Counted from the stretch's first letter, positions 15,753 to 25,966 are shown. The stretch is 64,000 nt of DNA from an uncultured Buttiauxella sp. (GCA_946480445.1 CAMLJN010000004.1:143507-207506), one strand, 5' to 3'. The notes: generated by a model not told the origin, from the letters alone. Translations and numbers: made by a program.

Positions 15753-17106
15753 CGTCACCGCAGGTGCAAATTCACGCCCAGGGTTGCGTAAAACTCTGAC
15801 GCTGGTTCCGGTTGTGATGATGGGCCTCGCCTACATGCAGCCAATGACCTTGTTTGATACTTTCGGCATTGTTTCCGGCCTGACCGACGGTCATGTTCCG
15901 ACAGCATACGCCTTTGCGCTGGTGGCCATTTTGTTCACCGCGTTGAGCTATGGAAAGCTGGTAAAACGCTTCCCGTCTGCTGGCTCAGCTTATACCTACG
16001 CCCAGAAATCATTTAACCCGTTCATCGGTTTTATGGTGGGCTGGTCATCCCTGCTCGACTATCTGTTTGCGCCGATGATCAACATCCTGCTGGCGAAAAT
16101 CTACTTTGAAGCTCTGGTGCCTGAAATTCCGTCGTGGATTTTCGTGATCGTACTGGTTGGGTTTATGACCGTCTCCAACCTGCGCAGCGTGAAGACCGTA
16201 GCGAACTTCAACAGCGTCATTGTCGTGCTGCAAATCATCCTGATTGCCGTCATCATGGGTATGGTTATTCATGGCGTGGCTGGCGGTGAAGGCGCTGCAA
16301 CCTTAAGCAGTTCTAAACCGTTCTGGTCTGAGAATGCTCATGTCGTGCCGATGATCACCGGTGCAACCATCCTGTGCTTCTCCTTTACGGGCTTTGATGG
16401 CATCAGCAACCTGTCGGAAGAAACCAAAGACGCAGAGCGTGTCATCCCGCGTGCTATCTTCCTGACCGCGCTGATTGGCGGCATGATCTTTATCTTCTCC
16501 ACTTACTTCCTGCAGCTCTATTTCCCGGATATCTCACGCTTCAAAGATCCTGATGCGTCCCAGCCGGAAATCATGCTGTACGTGGCGGGCAAAGCTTTCC
16601 AGGTCGGTGCACTGATCTTCTCCACCATCACCGTGCTGGCTTCCGGTATGGCGGCACACACCGGCGTATCTCGTCTGATGTATGTCATGGGTCGTGACGG
16701 CGTGTTCCCGAACCGCTTCTTCGGCTACATTCATCCGAAATGGCGTACGCCGGCGCTGAACGTGCTGCTGGTGGGGGCGATTGCTCTGATGGCTATCGAC
16801 TTTGACCTGGTGACGGCTACCGCGCTGATTAACTTCGGTGCGCTGGTTGCCTTTACCTTCGTTAACCTGTCGGTTATCTCGCAGTTCTGGATCCGCGAAA
16901 AGCGTAACAAATCTCTCAAAGAGCACATCAACTACCTTGTGCTGCCGATTTGTGGTGCGCTGACCGTAGGCGCCCTGTGGATTAACCTGGAAGAGAGCTC
17001 CATGATTCTGGGTCTGATTTGGGCGGGTATTGGTCTGGTGTACGTGGCCTGCGTCACCCGTAGCTTCCGCAACCCGGTTCCACAGTACAACGAAGATATC
17101 GCGTAA
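15742..17106 (+). CDS. plaP: Putrescine importer PlaP (APC-family permease)
   Basis: 454 residues from MSLNVTAG, the start that aligns with E. coli PlaP (formerly YeeF); 24 upstream in-frame codons are not conserved in type. It is a 12-helix inner-membrane proton-coupled permease importing putrescine. Recognisable blocks include [43 protein letters not shown] and [11 protein letters not shown] at the C terminus. A GGGGA ribosome site precedes the ATG. A short leader ORF overlaps the start, and the aminotransferase gene upstream suggests linked amine catabolism. Confidence 0.95.
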   Translation: MSLNVTAGANSRPGLRKTLTLVPVVMMGLAYMQPMTLFDTFGIVSGLTDGHVPTAYAFALVAILFTALSYGKLVKRFPSAGSAYTYAQKSFNPFIGFMVGWSSLLDYLFAPMINILLAKIYFEALVPEIPSWIFVIVLVGFMTVSNLRSVKTVANFNSVIVVLQIILIAVIMGMVIHGVAGGEGAATLSSSKPFWSENAHVVPMITGATILCFSFTGFDGISNLSEETKDAERVIPRAIFLTALIGGMIFIFSTYFLQLYFPDISRFKDPDASQPEIMLYVAGKAFQVGALIFSTITVLASGMAAHTGVSRLMYVMGRDGVFPNRFFGYIHPKWRTPALNVLLVGAIALMAIDFDLVTATALINFGALVAFTFVNLSVISQFWIREKRNKSLKEHINYLVLPICGALTVGALWINLEESSMILGLIWAGIGLVYVACVTRSFRNPVPQYNEDIA

Positions 17107-17118
17107 TTACGCTGGTAT

Positions 17119-17149
17119 AAAAATGGCTCTCTCGGGAGCCATTTTTTTT
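17119..17149. terminator. Terminator between plaP and sbcB
   Basis: The stem ATGGCTC / GAGCCAT with a short loop is followed by eight T on the plus strand and preceded by a run of A. It can serve both convergent genes. Confidence 0.88.
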
Positions 17150-17153
17150 GCCT

Positions 17154-18581
17154 TTAGTTCACTAAAAACTTTGCGTATTCGAACAGGGCTTTGAGCAGCG
17201 CGGTCTTTTCTTTATCGCCTTCATGCAGGTTATACAGCGCCTCCAGTTCCAGCGCGTAGGCTTGCAACGCCTCCTGGGACAAGACTTCCTGGCGATGCGC
17301 TAACCAGCGCTGCTGCTCGGCTTCGTCCAGTGTGCCGGGGAAGTTACGCGCCCGGTAGTTAAACAGCAGCTTCTCAATACGCTTGTCGACAAAAGAAATA
17401 TCCAGCGCGGCCAGATTCTGCGGCTCTGTTTGCAGAACGATACGCATCGCGGCGCGGTCGGCATCGCTAAAGAAGCCGTTATAAATCTGCGCGTCGACAT
17501 TATCTGATGGCACGAAAGGCTCCGCCTCGGCAAAGATCGCGACAACTTTCTCACGCAGCCCTGGATGCTCGCGCAGGACTTGCAGGTTTTTCAGACACTG
17601 CTGGCGGTCAATACCTAAACGCTCGGCATCTTCCGGACGCAGGGTATTGGCCACCGCCAACACCGGGCTTTTGTTGAGATGGACAAGTTTCACCGGCACG
17701 GCGGCTGCGTCGCCCAGCGAGGCTTTCGGCGTGTATAAACGCTCGCGCAGCGCATCGGCATCCAGCTCAAGCAGCGGAGTCATATCACCCGCGAGGTCGA
17801 CCATAATCACCGCGTTACGGTTTTCCGGATGCCAGGCAAGAGGAGCAATCCAACTGGTGTTGCCGCGCCATGCGCCAAACATGCCGGAAACGTGCACCAG
17901 CGGCTTCATTTGCGGGATATCAATCAGCGTGGTGAGCTTCTGCTTTGAGCGGTGGCTGTAGAGGTAATCGAACAGGCGCGGCTGACGGGTTTTCACCAGC
18001 TGCGCCATGGCAATAGTGGCGTACACGTCGGACATCGCATCGTGCGCATTAGCGTGCTCAATACCGTTAGCCTTCGTCAGATGCTCAAGACGGAAGCTGG
18101 GCAGGCCATCTTCGTTTTCCGGCCAGACGATACCTTCCGGACGCAGGGCATAGCAGGCGCGCATCACGTCGAGCAGATCCCAGCGCGAATTATCGTTCTG
18201 CCAGCTCCAGGCGTAGGGATCGTAAAAGTTGCGGTAGAAAATATTGCGCGTTACCTCGTCATCGAAGCGCACATTGTTGTAGCCCACCACACAGGTTTTC
18301 GGCACGGTAAAAATATCGTGAATCCGTTTGGCAAACGCCGCCTCATTCTCGCCGCGCGCAAGCGCCTGCTGAGGTGTAATGCCGGTGATCATTACCGCTT
18401 CAGGCTGGGGCAGATAATCGTCAGCGGGTTTGCAGTAAAATACGTCCGGATCGCCGATAACGTTAAACTGCTCATCGGTGCGGATGGCGGCAAACTGGGC
18501 AGGGCGGTCAAGGGACGGACTCTTACCGAAGGTTTCGTAATCGTGGAAGAGGAAGGTGGGTTGCGGAGCGTCATTTTTCAT
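17154..18581 (-). CDS. sbcB: Exodeoxyribonuclease I
   Basis: 475 residues, the normal length. It is a processive 3' to 5' single-strand DNA exonuclease of mismatch repair and recombination that binds SSB. The DEDDh nuclease fold starts with FLFHDYETFGKSP (Asp and Glu near residues 15 and 17). It continues with GYNNVRFDDE and the NAHDAMSDVYAT motif (catalytic His and Asp). The C-terminal half matches the SH3-like and helical domains. It is convergent with plaP and divergent from dacD. Confidence 0.97.
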   Translation of the reverse strand: MKNDAPQPTFLFHDYETFGKSPSLDRPAQFAAIRTDEQFNVIGDPDVFYCKPADDYLPQPEAVMITGITPQQALARGENEAAFAKRIHDIFTVPKTCVVGYNNVRFDDEVTRNIFYRNFYDPYAWSWQNDNSRWDLLDVMRACYALRPEGIVWPENEDGLPSFRLEHLTKANGIEHANAHDAMSDVYATIAMAQLVKTRQPRLFDYLYSHRSKQKLTTLIDIPQMKPLVHVSGMFGAWRGNTSWIAPLAWHPENRNAVIMVDLAGDMTPLLELDADALRERLYTPKASLGDAAAVPVKLVHLNKSPVLAVANTLRPEDAERLGIDRQQCLKNLQVLREHPGLREKVVAIFAEAEPFVPSDNVDAQIYNGFFSDADRAAMRIVLQTEPQNLAALDISFVDKRIEKLLFNYRARNFPGTLDEAEQQRWLAHRQEVLSQEALQAYALELEALYNLHEGDKEKTALLKALFEYAKFLVN

Positions 18582-18842
18582 AGTGTAAAACAGTCCATTC
18601 TTGCTCTGTCAGCGTTGTTTCGTCTCACAACAACCTGTTTATCATCGTTATCTATAGTGTACCGGATTAAGGCTTGTTGAGGCGGATTATTGCCATTTTC
18701 GGATGAGGAGCAGGGCCGGTCAACCCGGTAATAAGCGCGCCCGAGCTCGCTTTAAGTCATATCTTCTTGCAATTTCAGCGCGAAAAAAAATGTTAAATCC
18801 AGTAAAACGACCGGCTGAGTTTACGTTTTTGAGGGTATATCG

Positions 18843-20012
18843 TTGAAGATCCGCCAGTTTGTTGCTTTTTCTCTGCTGTCATTTGTCGCCCATACCGCTT
18901 TTGCCGACGATACTTTCGTTAACGCCGCGCCACCTCCGCCGCAAATTCAGGCGGGGTCGTGGGTGTTAATGGACTACACAACGGGGCAAGTCCTGACGGC
19001 GTTCAATGAGCATGTGCAGCGCAACCCGGCGAGTCTCACCAAGCTGATGACCGGCTATGTCGTCGATCGGGCTATCGACAGCCATCGCATCAGCGCTGAT
19101 GACATCGTTACCGTGGGCAAAGATGCCTGGGCGCAGGGCAATCCCGTTTTTGCCGGATCATCACTGATGTTCTTAAAGCCAGGCGATCGCCTTTCAGTCC
19201 GTGACCTGAGCCGCGGGCTGATCATTGATTCCGGTAACGATGCCTGTGTGGCCCTCGCCGATTACGTAGCGGGCGGTGAGCCACAATTCGTGGCGATGAT
19301 GAATAAATACGTCGCGGAGCTGGGCCTGCGTGATACCCACTTCGAAACCGTTCACGGTCTGGACGCACCCGGCCAGCATAGTTCTGCCTGGGATCTGGCG
19401 GTACTCTCCCGCGCGATTATTCACGGTGAGCCTGAGTTCTACCATATGTACAGCGAACGCAGCCTGACGTGGAACGGTATCACGCAGCAAAATCGCAACG
19501 GCCTGCTGTGGGACAAAAAACTTAACGTCGATGGTCTGAAAACCGGTCATACTTCCGGTGCCGGTTTTAATCTGATCGCCTCGAGCGTGGAGGGTAAGCG
19601 CCGCCTGATTGCCGTGGTGATGGGGGCTGACAGCCCGAAAGGGCGTGAAGAACAGGCGCGTAAACTGCTGCACTGGGGCCAGGAGAACTTCGACACCGTG
19701 CAAATCCTGCATAAAGGCAAGAAACTTGGCGCCGAGCCTATCTGGTACGGCGATAAAGACAGCTTTGATGTCGGGACAGACCAGGACGTTTACATGGCGT
19801 TGCCAAAAGCTGAAGTACCTAATATTAAAGCTAAATATGTACTTTCCCGTCAGGATATGGAAGCTCCGCTTGCGGCGCATCAGCATGTCGGCGAAATCGA
19901 ATTGTTTGACCGTGACAAACTGATCGCCCACTGGCCGCTGGTCTCCCTTAGCGAAGTCAAAAAAGGCGGCATGTGGTCACGCTTTAGCGATTATCTGCAT
20001 CACAAACTCTGA
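18843..20012 (+). CDS. dacD: Serine-type D-Ala-D-Ala carboxypeptidase (PBP6b)
   Basis: 389 residues starting at TTG 18843, with GAGGG upstream; no better ATG precedes the signal peptide (about residues 1-22, ending AFA). It trims the terminal D-alanine of peptidoglycan stem peptides in the periplasm. The three penicillin-binding motifs are S64LTK67, S130GN and K233TG. The C-terminal beta domain is followed by an amphipathic tail (WSRFSDYLHH) for membrane attachment. Confidence 0.96.
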   Translation: MKIRQFVAFSLLSFVAHTAFADDTFVNAAPPPPQIQAGSWVLMDYTTGQVLTAFNEHVQRNPASLTKLMTGYVVDRAIDSHRISADDIVTVGKDAWAQGNPVFAGSSLMFLKPGDRLSVRDLSRGLIIDSGNDACVALADYVAGGEPQFVAMMNKYVAELGLRDTHFETVHGLDAPGQHSSAWDLAVLSRAIIHGEPEFYHMYSERSLTWNGITQQNRNGLLWDKKLNVDGLKTGHTSGAGFNLIASSVEGKRRLIAVVMGADSPKGREEQARKLLHWGQENFDTVQILHKGKKLGAEPIWYGDKDSFDVGTDQDVYMALPKAEVPNIKAKYVLSRQDMEAPLAAHQHVGEIELFDRDKLIAHWPLVSLSEVKKGGMWSRFSDYLHHKL

Positions 20013-20031
20013 ATTCCCCTGAGAAGGAATG

Positions 20032-20064
20032 ACGGGAGAGGAGCGATCTTCTCCCGTTTTTTTT
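20032..20064 (+). terminator. Terminator of dacD
   Basis: Arms ACGGGAGA and TCTCCCGT are followed by eight T, 20 bp after the dacD stop codon. Confidence 0.9.
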
Positions 20065-20138
20065 GCCTACAATAAAAGGCGAGGTTGCTCACAAAAGAGT
20101 CATTCTGTGCGGGCGAATGCTGTAGCATCTCAAAAATT

Positions 20139-20158
20139 TATTGTATAAATGTACAGTA
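20139..20158. promoter_or_regulatory. LexA (SOS) box upstream of sbmC
   Basis: The site reads TATTGTATAAATGTACAGTA. It fits CTGT-N8-ACAG with a single C-to-T change and keeps the outer TA ends of the consensus. It ends 23 bp before the sbmC start, so LexA binding would block the promoter. E. coli sbmC is a known SOS gene. Confidence 0.88.
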
Positions 20159-20181
20159 TATTAACCCAGACAGGAGGATAG

Positions 20182-20658
20182 ATGGAATTTACAGTTCGGC
20201 AGGTTCCGGCTCGTAAAGTCGCCGGTTTCCATATGGTTGGTCCGTGGGAAACAACGGTACCGCAGGGTTTTGAGCAGCTGGCGCTGTGGGTAAGAACCCA
20301 CAACATCGTCGCTACCGACTGGCTGGCGCTCTATTACGATAATCCCGATGAGGTGCCTGCGGAAAAGCTGCGCTGCGACACCGTCATCGGCGTGCCAGAG
20401 GGCTTTGTTATCCCGGACAACAGCGAAGGGGTTATCATCACGGGTATTGAGGCGGCTCAGTATGCCGTTGCCCGCGCCCGCATTGACGACAACGATTTTG
20501 CCAAACCCTGGAATCTGTTCTTTGACAGCGTGATGGCCGACGAACGCTATACGTTAACCGGCAAGCCCTGCTTTGATCACTATCTTAATGATGGTTCAGA
20601 GAGCGGCGTCTGGGAAATTGATATGTACCTCCCGGTTGCCAGTAAGCGTGAAGAGTAA
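20182..20658 (+). CDS. sbmC: DNA gyrase inhibitor SbmC (GyrI)
   Basis: 158 residues of the GyrI-like small-molecule-binding fold. In E. coli it binds gyrase and protects cells from microcin B17 and quinolone-type damage. Conserved features include the opening VRQVPARKVAGFHMVGPW, the LALYYDNPDEVP loop, and the C-terminal EIDMYLPV typical of GyrI-like domains. An AGGAGG-type site precedes the ATG. The LexA box just upstream supports SOS induction. Confidence 0.95.
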   Translation: MEFTVRQVPARKVAGFHMVGPWETTVPQGFEQLALWVRTHNIVATDWLALYYDNPDEVPAEKLRCDTVIGVPEGFVIPDNSEGVIITGIEAAQYAVARARIDDNDFAKPWNLFFDSVMADERYTLTGKPCFDHYLNDGSESGVWEIDMYLPVASKREE

Positions 20659-20781
20659 TGGCTAAATTGCAATCCCAAAATCGCCACTGGGATTGATCTA
20701 AACCAAACACCCGGAATCCCCAGTTTTCGGGTGTTTGCTATTACTCTGCTACAATCGCGCTTTTGGTTTCAGGAGACGGGT

Positions 20782-21840
20782 GTGCGCCCCGATAAATCAC
20801 TCAGCCCCTTTGAAATGCGAATCTACAGGCACTACCGTACCGTTCACGGTATTCGCATCGCGCTGGCATTTATTCTGACATTTATTGTTATTCGCGTGCT
20901 AAACGTGCCGGAAGGGAGCTGGCCGCTGATTACTCTTGTAGTGGTGATGGGGCCGATCTCCTTCTGGGGCAATGTGGTGCCGCGGGCCATTGAGCGGATC
21001 GGCGGCACAATATTCGGCGCGGCCCTCGGGCTGGTGGCGCTGAAACTGGAGCTGTATTCCCTGCCGCTAATGCTGCTTTGGTGCGCTGTCGCCATGTTCC
21101 TGTGCGGGTTTCTGGCGCTAGGTAAGCGGCCATACCAGGCGTTGCTGATCGGCATCACGCTGTCTGTAGTGGTCGGCGCACCGGCGGGTGATATGGAAAC
21201 GGCGCTGTGGCGAGGAGGGGACGTCATTTTTGGATCCCTGCTGGCGATGCTGTTCACCAGCATTTATCCGCAGCGAGCCTTTATCCACTGGCGCATCCAG
21301 ATGGCCAATTTTGTCACCGCCTTTGGGCGTATCTATCAGGCTGGTTTCTCGCCAAACCTGCTTGAACGCCCGCGTCTTGAAAAACCACTGCACGCCATTC
21401 TTAACGACGTGGTAAAAATGCGTGCCTTGATTGGGCCGGGCAGTAAAGAAACGCATATCCAGAAATCTATTCTGGAAGCGATTCAGAAAGTGAGCCGCAA
21501 CATGGTGTGCACCCTCGAGCTGCAAATAAACGCCTACTGGGCTTCGCGAGCCAGCCACTTCCTGATGATTAACGCCCGCACGCTGCGTGATACGCAGCAG
21601 ATGACGCAAAAAACGCTGAACACTATTGCGCTGGCTTTGCAGGAGGGCAACCCGTCGCCCATTACGGCCAATACTGAAAAGCTCAATGAAATTGTCAGCG
21701 AGCTGCGCCAGTTAATGAGTGAAGGGCAGGCCAGCACGCTGCAGGAAACGCCGATTCATGGTTACGTCTGGCTAAGCCTGGAGCTGGCCCGGCAGCTTGA
21801 GCTGCTGTCCCATCTTATCTGTCGCGCGCTGCGTAAGTAG
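20782..21840 (+). CDS. yeeA: FUSC-family inner membrane protein YeeA
   Basis: 352 residues, exactly the E. coli YeeA length, from a GTG at 20782 that follows AGGAG. The frame extends 17 codons further but without a ribosome site. The N-terminal half has about six membrane helices (LAFILTFIVIRVL, WPLITLVVVMGPISFWG and others). The C-terminal cytoplasmic half is helical. It resembles aromatic-acid exporter AaeB-type proteins; the substrate is unknown. Confidence 0.92.
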   Translation: MRPDKSLSPFEMRIYRHYRTVHGIRIALAFILTFIVIRVLNVPEGSWPLITLVVVMGPISFWGNVVPRAIERIGGTIFGAALGLVALKLELYSLPLMLLWCAVAMFLCGFLALGKRPYQALLIGITLSVVVGAPAGDMETALWRGGDVIFGSLLAMLFTSIYPQRAFIHWRIQMANFVTAFGRIYQAGFSPNLLERPRLEKPLHAILNDVVKMRALIGPGSKETHIQKSILEAIQKVSRNMVCTLELQINAYWASRASHFLMINARTLRDTQQMTQKTLNTIALALQEGNPSPITANTEKLNEIVSELRQLMSEGQASTLQETPIHGYVWLSLELARQLELLSHLICRALRK

Positions 21841-22008
21841 TGCGCGAAAGCCCGGTATTTACAATGCTGGTTTCGATTCAGCAGCAATTGAGGTTAAGAT
21901 AGGGCAAGCGACTGATAAATGATTGTCAACGGCAGCCGCTACCTTTATGGTACGCCTTATGGCGGTTGCTTTAACGAATCCGAGTATGAATTAAGCAGGG
22001 GTGTAAAA

Positions 22009-22329
22009 ATGGAAAATACTAAGCCTTCATTCCAGGACGTTCTGGAGTTTGTGCGTTTGTTCCGTCGTAAGAACAAACTGCAGCGTGAAATCCAGGACGT
22101 AGAGAAAAAGATCCGTGACAACTCAAAACGTGTTCTGCTGCTCGATAACCTGAGCGATTACATCAAGCCGGGGATGAGCATCGAAGCCATTCAGGGCATC
22201 ATCGCCAGCATGAAGACCGACTACGAAGACCGCGTGGACGACTACATCATCAAAAATGCCGAGCTGTCTAAAGAACGTCGTGACATTTCCAAGAAACTTA
22301 AAGCGATGGGCGAACTGAAGCCTGAATAA
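22009..22329 (+). CDS. yeeX: DUF496 / UPF0265 protein YeeX
   Basis: 106 residues from [14 protein letters not shown], which matches YeeX and follows AGGGG; 30 in-frame codons upstream are not family-like. The protein is highly charged and predicted to be largely helical with a coiled-coil ([16 protein letters not shown] and later [14 protein letters not shown]). It is soluble and its function is not established. It ends at a strong terminator shared with the convergent pduX-like gene. Confidence 0.93.
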   Translation: MENTKPSFQDVLEFVRLFRRKNKLQREIQDVEKKIRDNSKRVLLLDNLSDYIKPGMSIEAIQGIIASMKTDYEDRVDDYIIKNAELSKERRDISKKLKAMGELKPE

Positions 22330-22350
22330 GCTTTAGTGAAAAACCTTTCG

Positions 22351-22385
22351 AAAACCGCCTTCGTCATTGAGGGCGGTTTTTTTTT
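22351..22385. terminator. Bidirectional terminator between yeeX and the pduX-like gene
   Basis: Arms AAAACCGCC and GGCGGTTTT enclose a 12-base loop, with nine T on the right and A residues on the left. Confidence 0.9.
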
Positions 22386-22391
22386 ATCCTT

Positions 22392-23252
22392 TTAACGAAC
22401 GCCACCCGCAACAATCCGCACGCTGTGCTGCCGGGGATAATAGCGCTTAACCCCCAGACGGACGAGTGAATGAGCGATTGCTTCGGCATCGTGCCGGTGG
22501 GGATCAAACAGCAGGCCCACCACGCTGCCGCTGTGCGCGACGTTCAGGCCGTATAAATCTTGCTTTTCCACAAGCTTCAGCAATTGCGCAAACAGCGGCT
22601 TAGCCAGAATCTGCTGGCTGGCAACGGCGCTGAGCGTGGCCGCTTCTCCCACCCGCCGGGCTTCCTGCATTTCGCAACCTGTTTGCAACAGCTGCCAGGC
22701 CCTATCCAGCACCTGCGAGTGATCCCGCAGAGTCTGCTGTCGGTTGATGCGGTGATAGTCAGCGGTAAGTACAGTATCTCTGCCTTCTAACAGCAACAGA
22801 CTTACAGGGGGAAGTGGCCGACAGGCTATCTGAACGCTGGCGCGATGGTGATCGAATAGCGTAGGAGAACGAAACAGCGTGCTATCGCTGGGCTCCAGCT
22901 GTACGCACAGGCTGGCAAGAACCGACTCAGTTAAGGATCCACCCAAATGACGCGCGGTGGCAACGGCAGTGGCTGCAATATCCGCCGTGCTGCTGGCCAG
23001 GCCTTTTCCCACCGGGATAGTGGACTGCAAATCAATGCGCAAAGCATCGGCAACTTCCTGTGAATAGCCAAGGCTTGCGACCACCTTCTCCAGCATTCGC
23101 CGCATTAAGGGCCGTTCGTAGCCCGGCCTGCGGCCTTCGCAGACTTCAACGGTACTGAACCAGTCGATGGGGCAGGATACCAGTTTTTCACCACCGGCAA
23201 TCCAGCCCTGGATCAGTTCGCCGCCGGAGGCGGGGCACTTTGCTTCAGCCAT
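22392..23252 (-). CDS. pduX: L-threonine kinase, PduX-like GHMP kinase
   Basis: 286 residues. PduX phosphorylates L-threonine to L-threonine-O-3-phosphate, the precursor of the aminopropanol linker of cobalamin. The GHMP fold is seen in the N-terminal CPASGGELIQGW and the phosphate loop PVGKGLASSTADIA (about residues 97-110). The C-terminal domain includes AHSGSVVGLLFD. In Salmonella pduX is in the pdu operon; here it is divergent from cbiB, which also belongs to linker attachment. Confidence 0.85.
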   Translation of the reverse strand: MAEAKCPASGGELIQGWIAGGEKLVSCPIDWFSTVEVCEGRRPGYERPLMRRMLEKVVASLGYSQEVADALRIDLQSTIPVGKGLASSTADIAATAVATARHLGGSLTESVLASLCVQLEPSDSTLFRSPTLFDHHRASVQIACRPLPPVSLLLLEGRDTVLTADYHRINRQQTLRDHSQVLDRAWQLLQTGCEMQEARRVGEAATLSAVASQQILAKPLFAQLLKLVEKQDLYGLNVAHSGSVVGLLFDPHRHDAEAIAHSLVRLGVKRYYPRQHSVRIVAGGVR

Positions 23253-23449
23253 ATTACTGCGTCGATCTTTTCATAAAAGGTTTCTCTCCCTGGTGCGCTG
23301 ACGCAGGATAATAGCATGTCAGCACTTAGCGTAAGGATGCGAAAATCAGCAATAACTTGTTATAGTGCAACACTTTTCCCGCCATCAGTCTTACACTGTG
23401 TGCGGATGAATTTAGCTGTCGGATTGATGATTCTGGCGAGGAGTGAACC

Positions 23450-24409
23450 TTGACATTACTGGCGTGGGTGGCGGCCTGCCTGCTGGATTACCGGCTGGGC
23501 GATCCGCACCACTGGCCCCATCCGGTTCGCTGGATTGGCAATCTCATCACCTTCACTCAACGAATAGTACGGCGATGCTGCAAAAGCGATCGGGCATTAC
23601 GTGTTGGCGGCGGTCTGCTGTGGCTGGTGGTGGTGGGCACGGCATGGCTCGTCAGCTGGGGCGTGCTACATATCGCCAATTCTGTCAGTCCGTGGCTGGG
23701 CTGGCTGGTTGAAGTGTGGATGATTTACACGTTGCTTGCCGCCCGCAGCTTAAGCGATGCGGCCATGGAAGTTTACCGTGCTCTTCAGAGCGGTACGCTG
23801 GAACAAAGCCGTGAAAAGCTCTCCCGCATCGTCGGGCGTGACACCTCTCAGCTTCAGCGGCCACAAATCATCCGGGCCGTAGTGGAAACCGTGGCAGAAA
23901 ACAGCGTCGACGGCGTTATCGCTCCGCTGTTTTTTCTGATGCTGGGTGGTGCCCCTCTGGCTATCGCCTACAAAGCAATCAATACGCTGGACTCGATGGT
24001 GGGCTACAAAACCGAGAAGTATCGTGCGATTGGCTTTGTCTCAGCCCGGCTTGATGACGTGGCTAACTTTATACCAGCCAGGCTAAGCTTGCTGCTTCTG
24101 AGCGTGGCGGCCTGGCTCCTGCGCATGGATTTTCGCCGCGCTCTGCGGATCGGCTGGCGGGATCGCTATCAGCACAGCAACCCGAACTGCGCCTGGTCGG
24201 AAGCGACCGTTGCCGGGGCGCTCGGTGTTCGCCTGGGCGGTCCTAACGTCTATTTTGGTGAAGTTGTGGAAAAGCCGTGGATTGGGGATGCGCTGCGTGA
24301 ACCAGAAACGCAGGATATTCCCCGCGCGATACGTTTAATGATGCTGGCCTCCGGGCTGGCTTTAGTGTTATTTGCCCTGCTGCGCTGGCTGACAGTTGGC
24401 GCGGCGTAG
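23450..24409 (+). CDS. cbiB: Adenosylcobinamide-phosphate synthase
   Basis: 319 residues from a TTG start at 23450 with a strong GAGGAG site; the product MTLLAWVAA aligns with Salmonella CbiB. It is an inner-membrane protein that joins adenosylcobyric acid to the aminopropanol phosphate linker. Conserved blocks are GDPHHWPHPVRWIG, VGRDTSQLQ, VVETVAENSVDGVIAPLFF, NTLDSMVGYK and SPNCAW-like SNPNCAWSEA. First gene of a plus-strand run cbiB-cbiP-cobU-cobS-cobT. No cobalamin riboswitch consensus was seen upstream. Confidence 0.95.
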   Translation: MTLLAWVAACLLDYRLGDPHHWPHPVRWIGNLITFTQRIVRRCCKSDRALRVGGGLLWLVVVGTAWLVSWGVLHIANSVSPWLGWLVEVWMIYTLLAARSLSDAAMEVYRALQSGTLEQSREKLSRIVGRDTSQLQRPQIIRAVVETVAENSVDGVIAPLFFLMLGGAPLAIAYKAINTLDSMVGYKTEKYRAIGFVSARLDDVANFIPARLSLLLLSVAAWLLRMDFRRALRIGWRDRYQHSNPNCAWSEATVAGALGVRLGGPNVYFGEVVEKPWIGDALREPETQDIPRAIRLMMLASGLALVLFALLRWLTVGAA

Positions 24410-24427
24410 CTTATTTCAGGAGGCCAG

Positions 24428-25966
24428 ATGAGCCTTGCAGTGATGATTCAGGGCACCGCCTCTGACGTAGGCAAAAGCGTGCTGGTGGCAGGCCTGTGTC
24501 GCATCTTTGCCCAGGACGGACTGAAAGCAGCGCCGTTCAAATCGCAAAATATGGCGCTCAATTCGGGCATCACGCCGGACGGTAAAGAGATGGGCCGGGC
24601 GCAAATTTTCCAGGCGGAAGCGGCCGGTATCGCCCCGGATGTCCGCATGAATCCCGTGCTACTCAAGCCGACCAGCGATTGCAAAGCCCAGGTCGTACTG
24701 ATGGGAAAAGTGGCGACCAATATGGACGCGGTCACCTACCACCATTACAAACCTCAGCTGCGCAGCCAGATCCAGGACGTTTACCGCAGCCTCGCGGTAG
24801 AGCATGAAGTTATGGTGCTGGAGGGGGCAGGCAGCCCGGCCGAAATTAACCTGCGCGACCGGGATATCGTCAATATGGGCATGGCGGAACTGGCTGAATG
24901 CCCCGTCATTCTGGTAGCCGATATCGACAGAGGTGGCGTTTTTGCCGCGATCTACGGCACGATTGCGCTGCTGCTGGAGCACGAAAAGTGGCGCGTGAAA
25001 GGGGTTATTATCAATAAGTTTCGTGGAGATAAAGCGCTGCTCTATTCGGGGATCGAACAAATTGAAGCGCTAACCGGCGTGCCGGTGCTCGGCGTTATGC
25101 CCTGGCTGAATGTCGATCTGGAAGATGAAGACAGCGTGGTCCTCCAGCGCGGGAAATATGATGAGATTACGGCTAAAGATCTGGATATCGCCGTGGTTCA
25201 GCTGCCGTATATGTCCAACTTTACCGATTTTAATGCGCTGGCTGCCCAGCCCGACGTCCGGGTTCGCTATATCAGCCAGCCACATGAGTTGAACACATGC
25301 GATCTGCTTATTCTTCCGGGAAGCAAGAACACCCTCGGCGATTTACGCTGGCTGCGGGAAAATGGCTTTGAGAAAGCCATCCTCGCGCATCGTGACGCGG
25401 GCGGTGCGGTTATGGGAATCTGCGGCGGCTATCAGATGCTGGGCAGACATATCTATGATGCGGTGGAGTCCGGGCTGGAGGAGATGCAGGGTATGGGTCT
25501 GCTGGACGTGGTCACGCGTTTTGCCAGTGAGAAAACCACGACGCGAGTGGCAGGGGAAACGCTGCCGGGCACGGCGAGAGTCTTCAGTGCGCCCGAATCG
25601 CTTAGCCTCGAGGGCTACGAAATTCATATGGGTGAAACAGAGCGGGGCGCAAAGGCCGCGCCTTTTGCTCGTTTAACGCAGTGCAATATGCAGCCGTATG
25701 ACAGCCTTGACGGAGGGGTCAGCGAAGATGGCAACGTGCTGGGCACTTATCTGCACGGCATTTTTGATAGCGGCAAGTATACTCGCGTGCTGCTCAATAA
25801 TCTGCGGGTTCGCAAAGGGCTGAAAGCCTGGGATGGAACAACTTTTGACTACCAGCAGCATAAGCAACAGCAGTTCGATATTCTGGCGGCCGCCATGCGG
25901 GAGAACATAGATATGGCGCGTATATATCAGATTATGCGCGATCATCAGGAGCCATCATGCAGCTAA
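24428..25966 (+). CDS. cbiP: Adenosylcobyric acid synthase (glutamine-hydrolysing)
   Basis: 512 residues. It amidates four side chains of adenosylcobyrinic acid a,c-diamide using glutamine and ATP. The N-terminal ATPase part has the P-loop-like [14 protein letters not shown] (about residues 10-23) and [11 protein letters not shown]. The C-terminal class I-like amidotransferase part has the Cys motif [10 protein letters not shown] and YLHGIFD with the catalytic His. It follows cbiB by 18 bp with an AGGAGG site and overlaps cobU by 10 bp. Confidence 0.96.
   Translation: MSLAVMIQGTASDVGKSVLVAGLCRIFAQDGLKAAPFKSQNMALNSGITPDGKEMGRAQIFQAEAAGIAPDVRMNPVLLKPTSDCKAQVVLMGKVATNMDAVTYHHYKPQLRSQIQDVYRSLAVEHEVMVLEGAGSPAEINLRDRDIVNMGMAELAECPVILVADIDRGGVFAAIYGTIALLLEHEKWRVKGVIINKFRGDKALLYSGIEQIEALTGVPVLGVMPWLNVDLEDEDSVVLQRGKYDEITAKDLDIAVVQLPYMSNFTDFNALAAQPDVRVRYISQPHELNTCDLLILPGSKNTLGDLRWLRENGFEKAILAHRDAGGAVMGICGGYQMLGRHIYDAVESGLEEMQGMGLLDVVTRFASEKTTTRVAGETLPGTARVFSAPESLSLEGYEIHMGETERGAKAAPFARLTQCNMQPYDSLDGGVSEDGNVLGTYLHGIFDSGKYTRVLLNNLRVRKGLKAWDGTTFDYQQHKQQQFDILAAAMRENIDMARIYQIMRDHQEPSCS

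Noticed and set aside
23253..23449. Cobalamin riboswitch before cbiB
   Set aside because: The 197-bp gap lacks the B12-box type sequence and the GCCACTG element, and is shared with the divergent pduX promoter.
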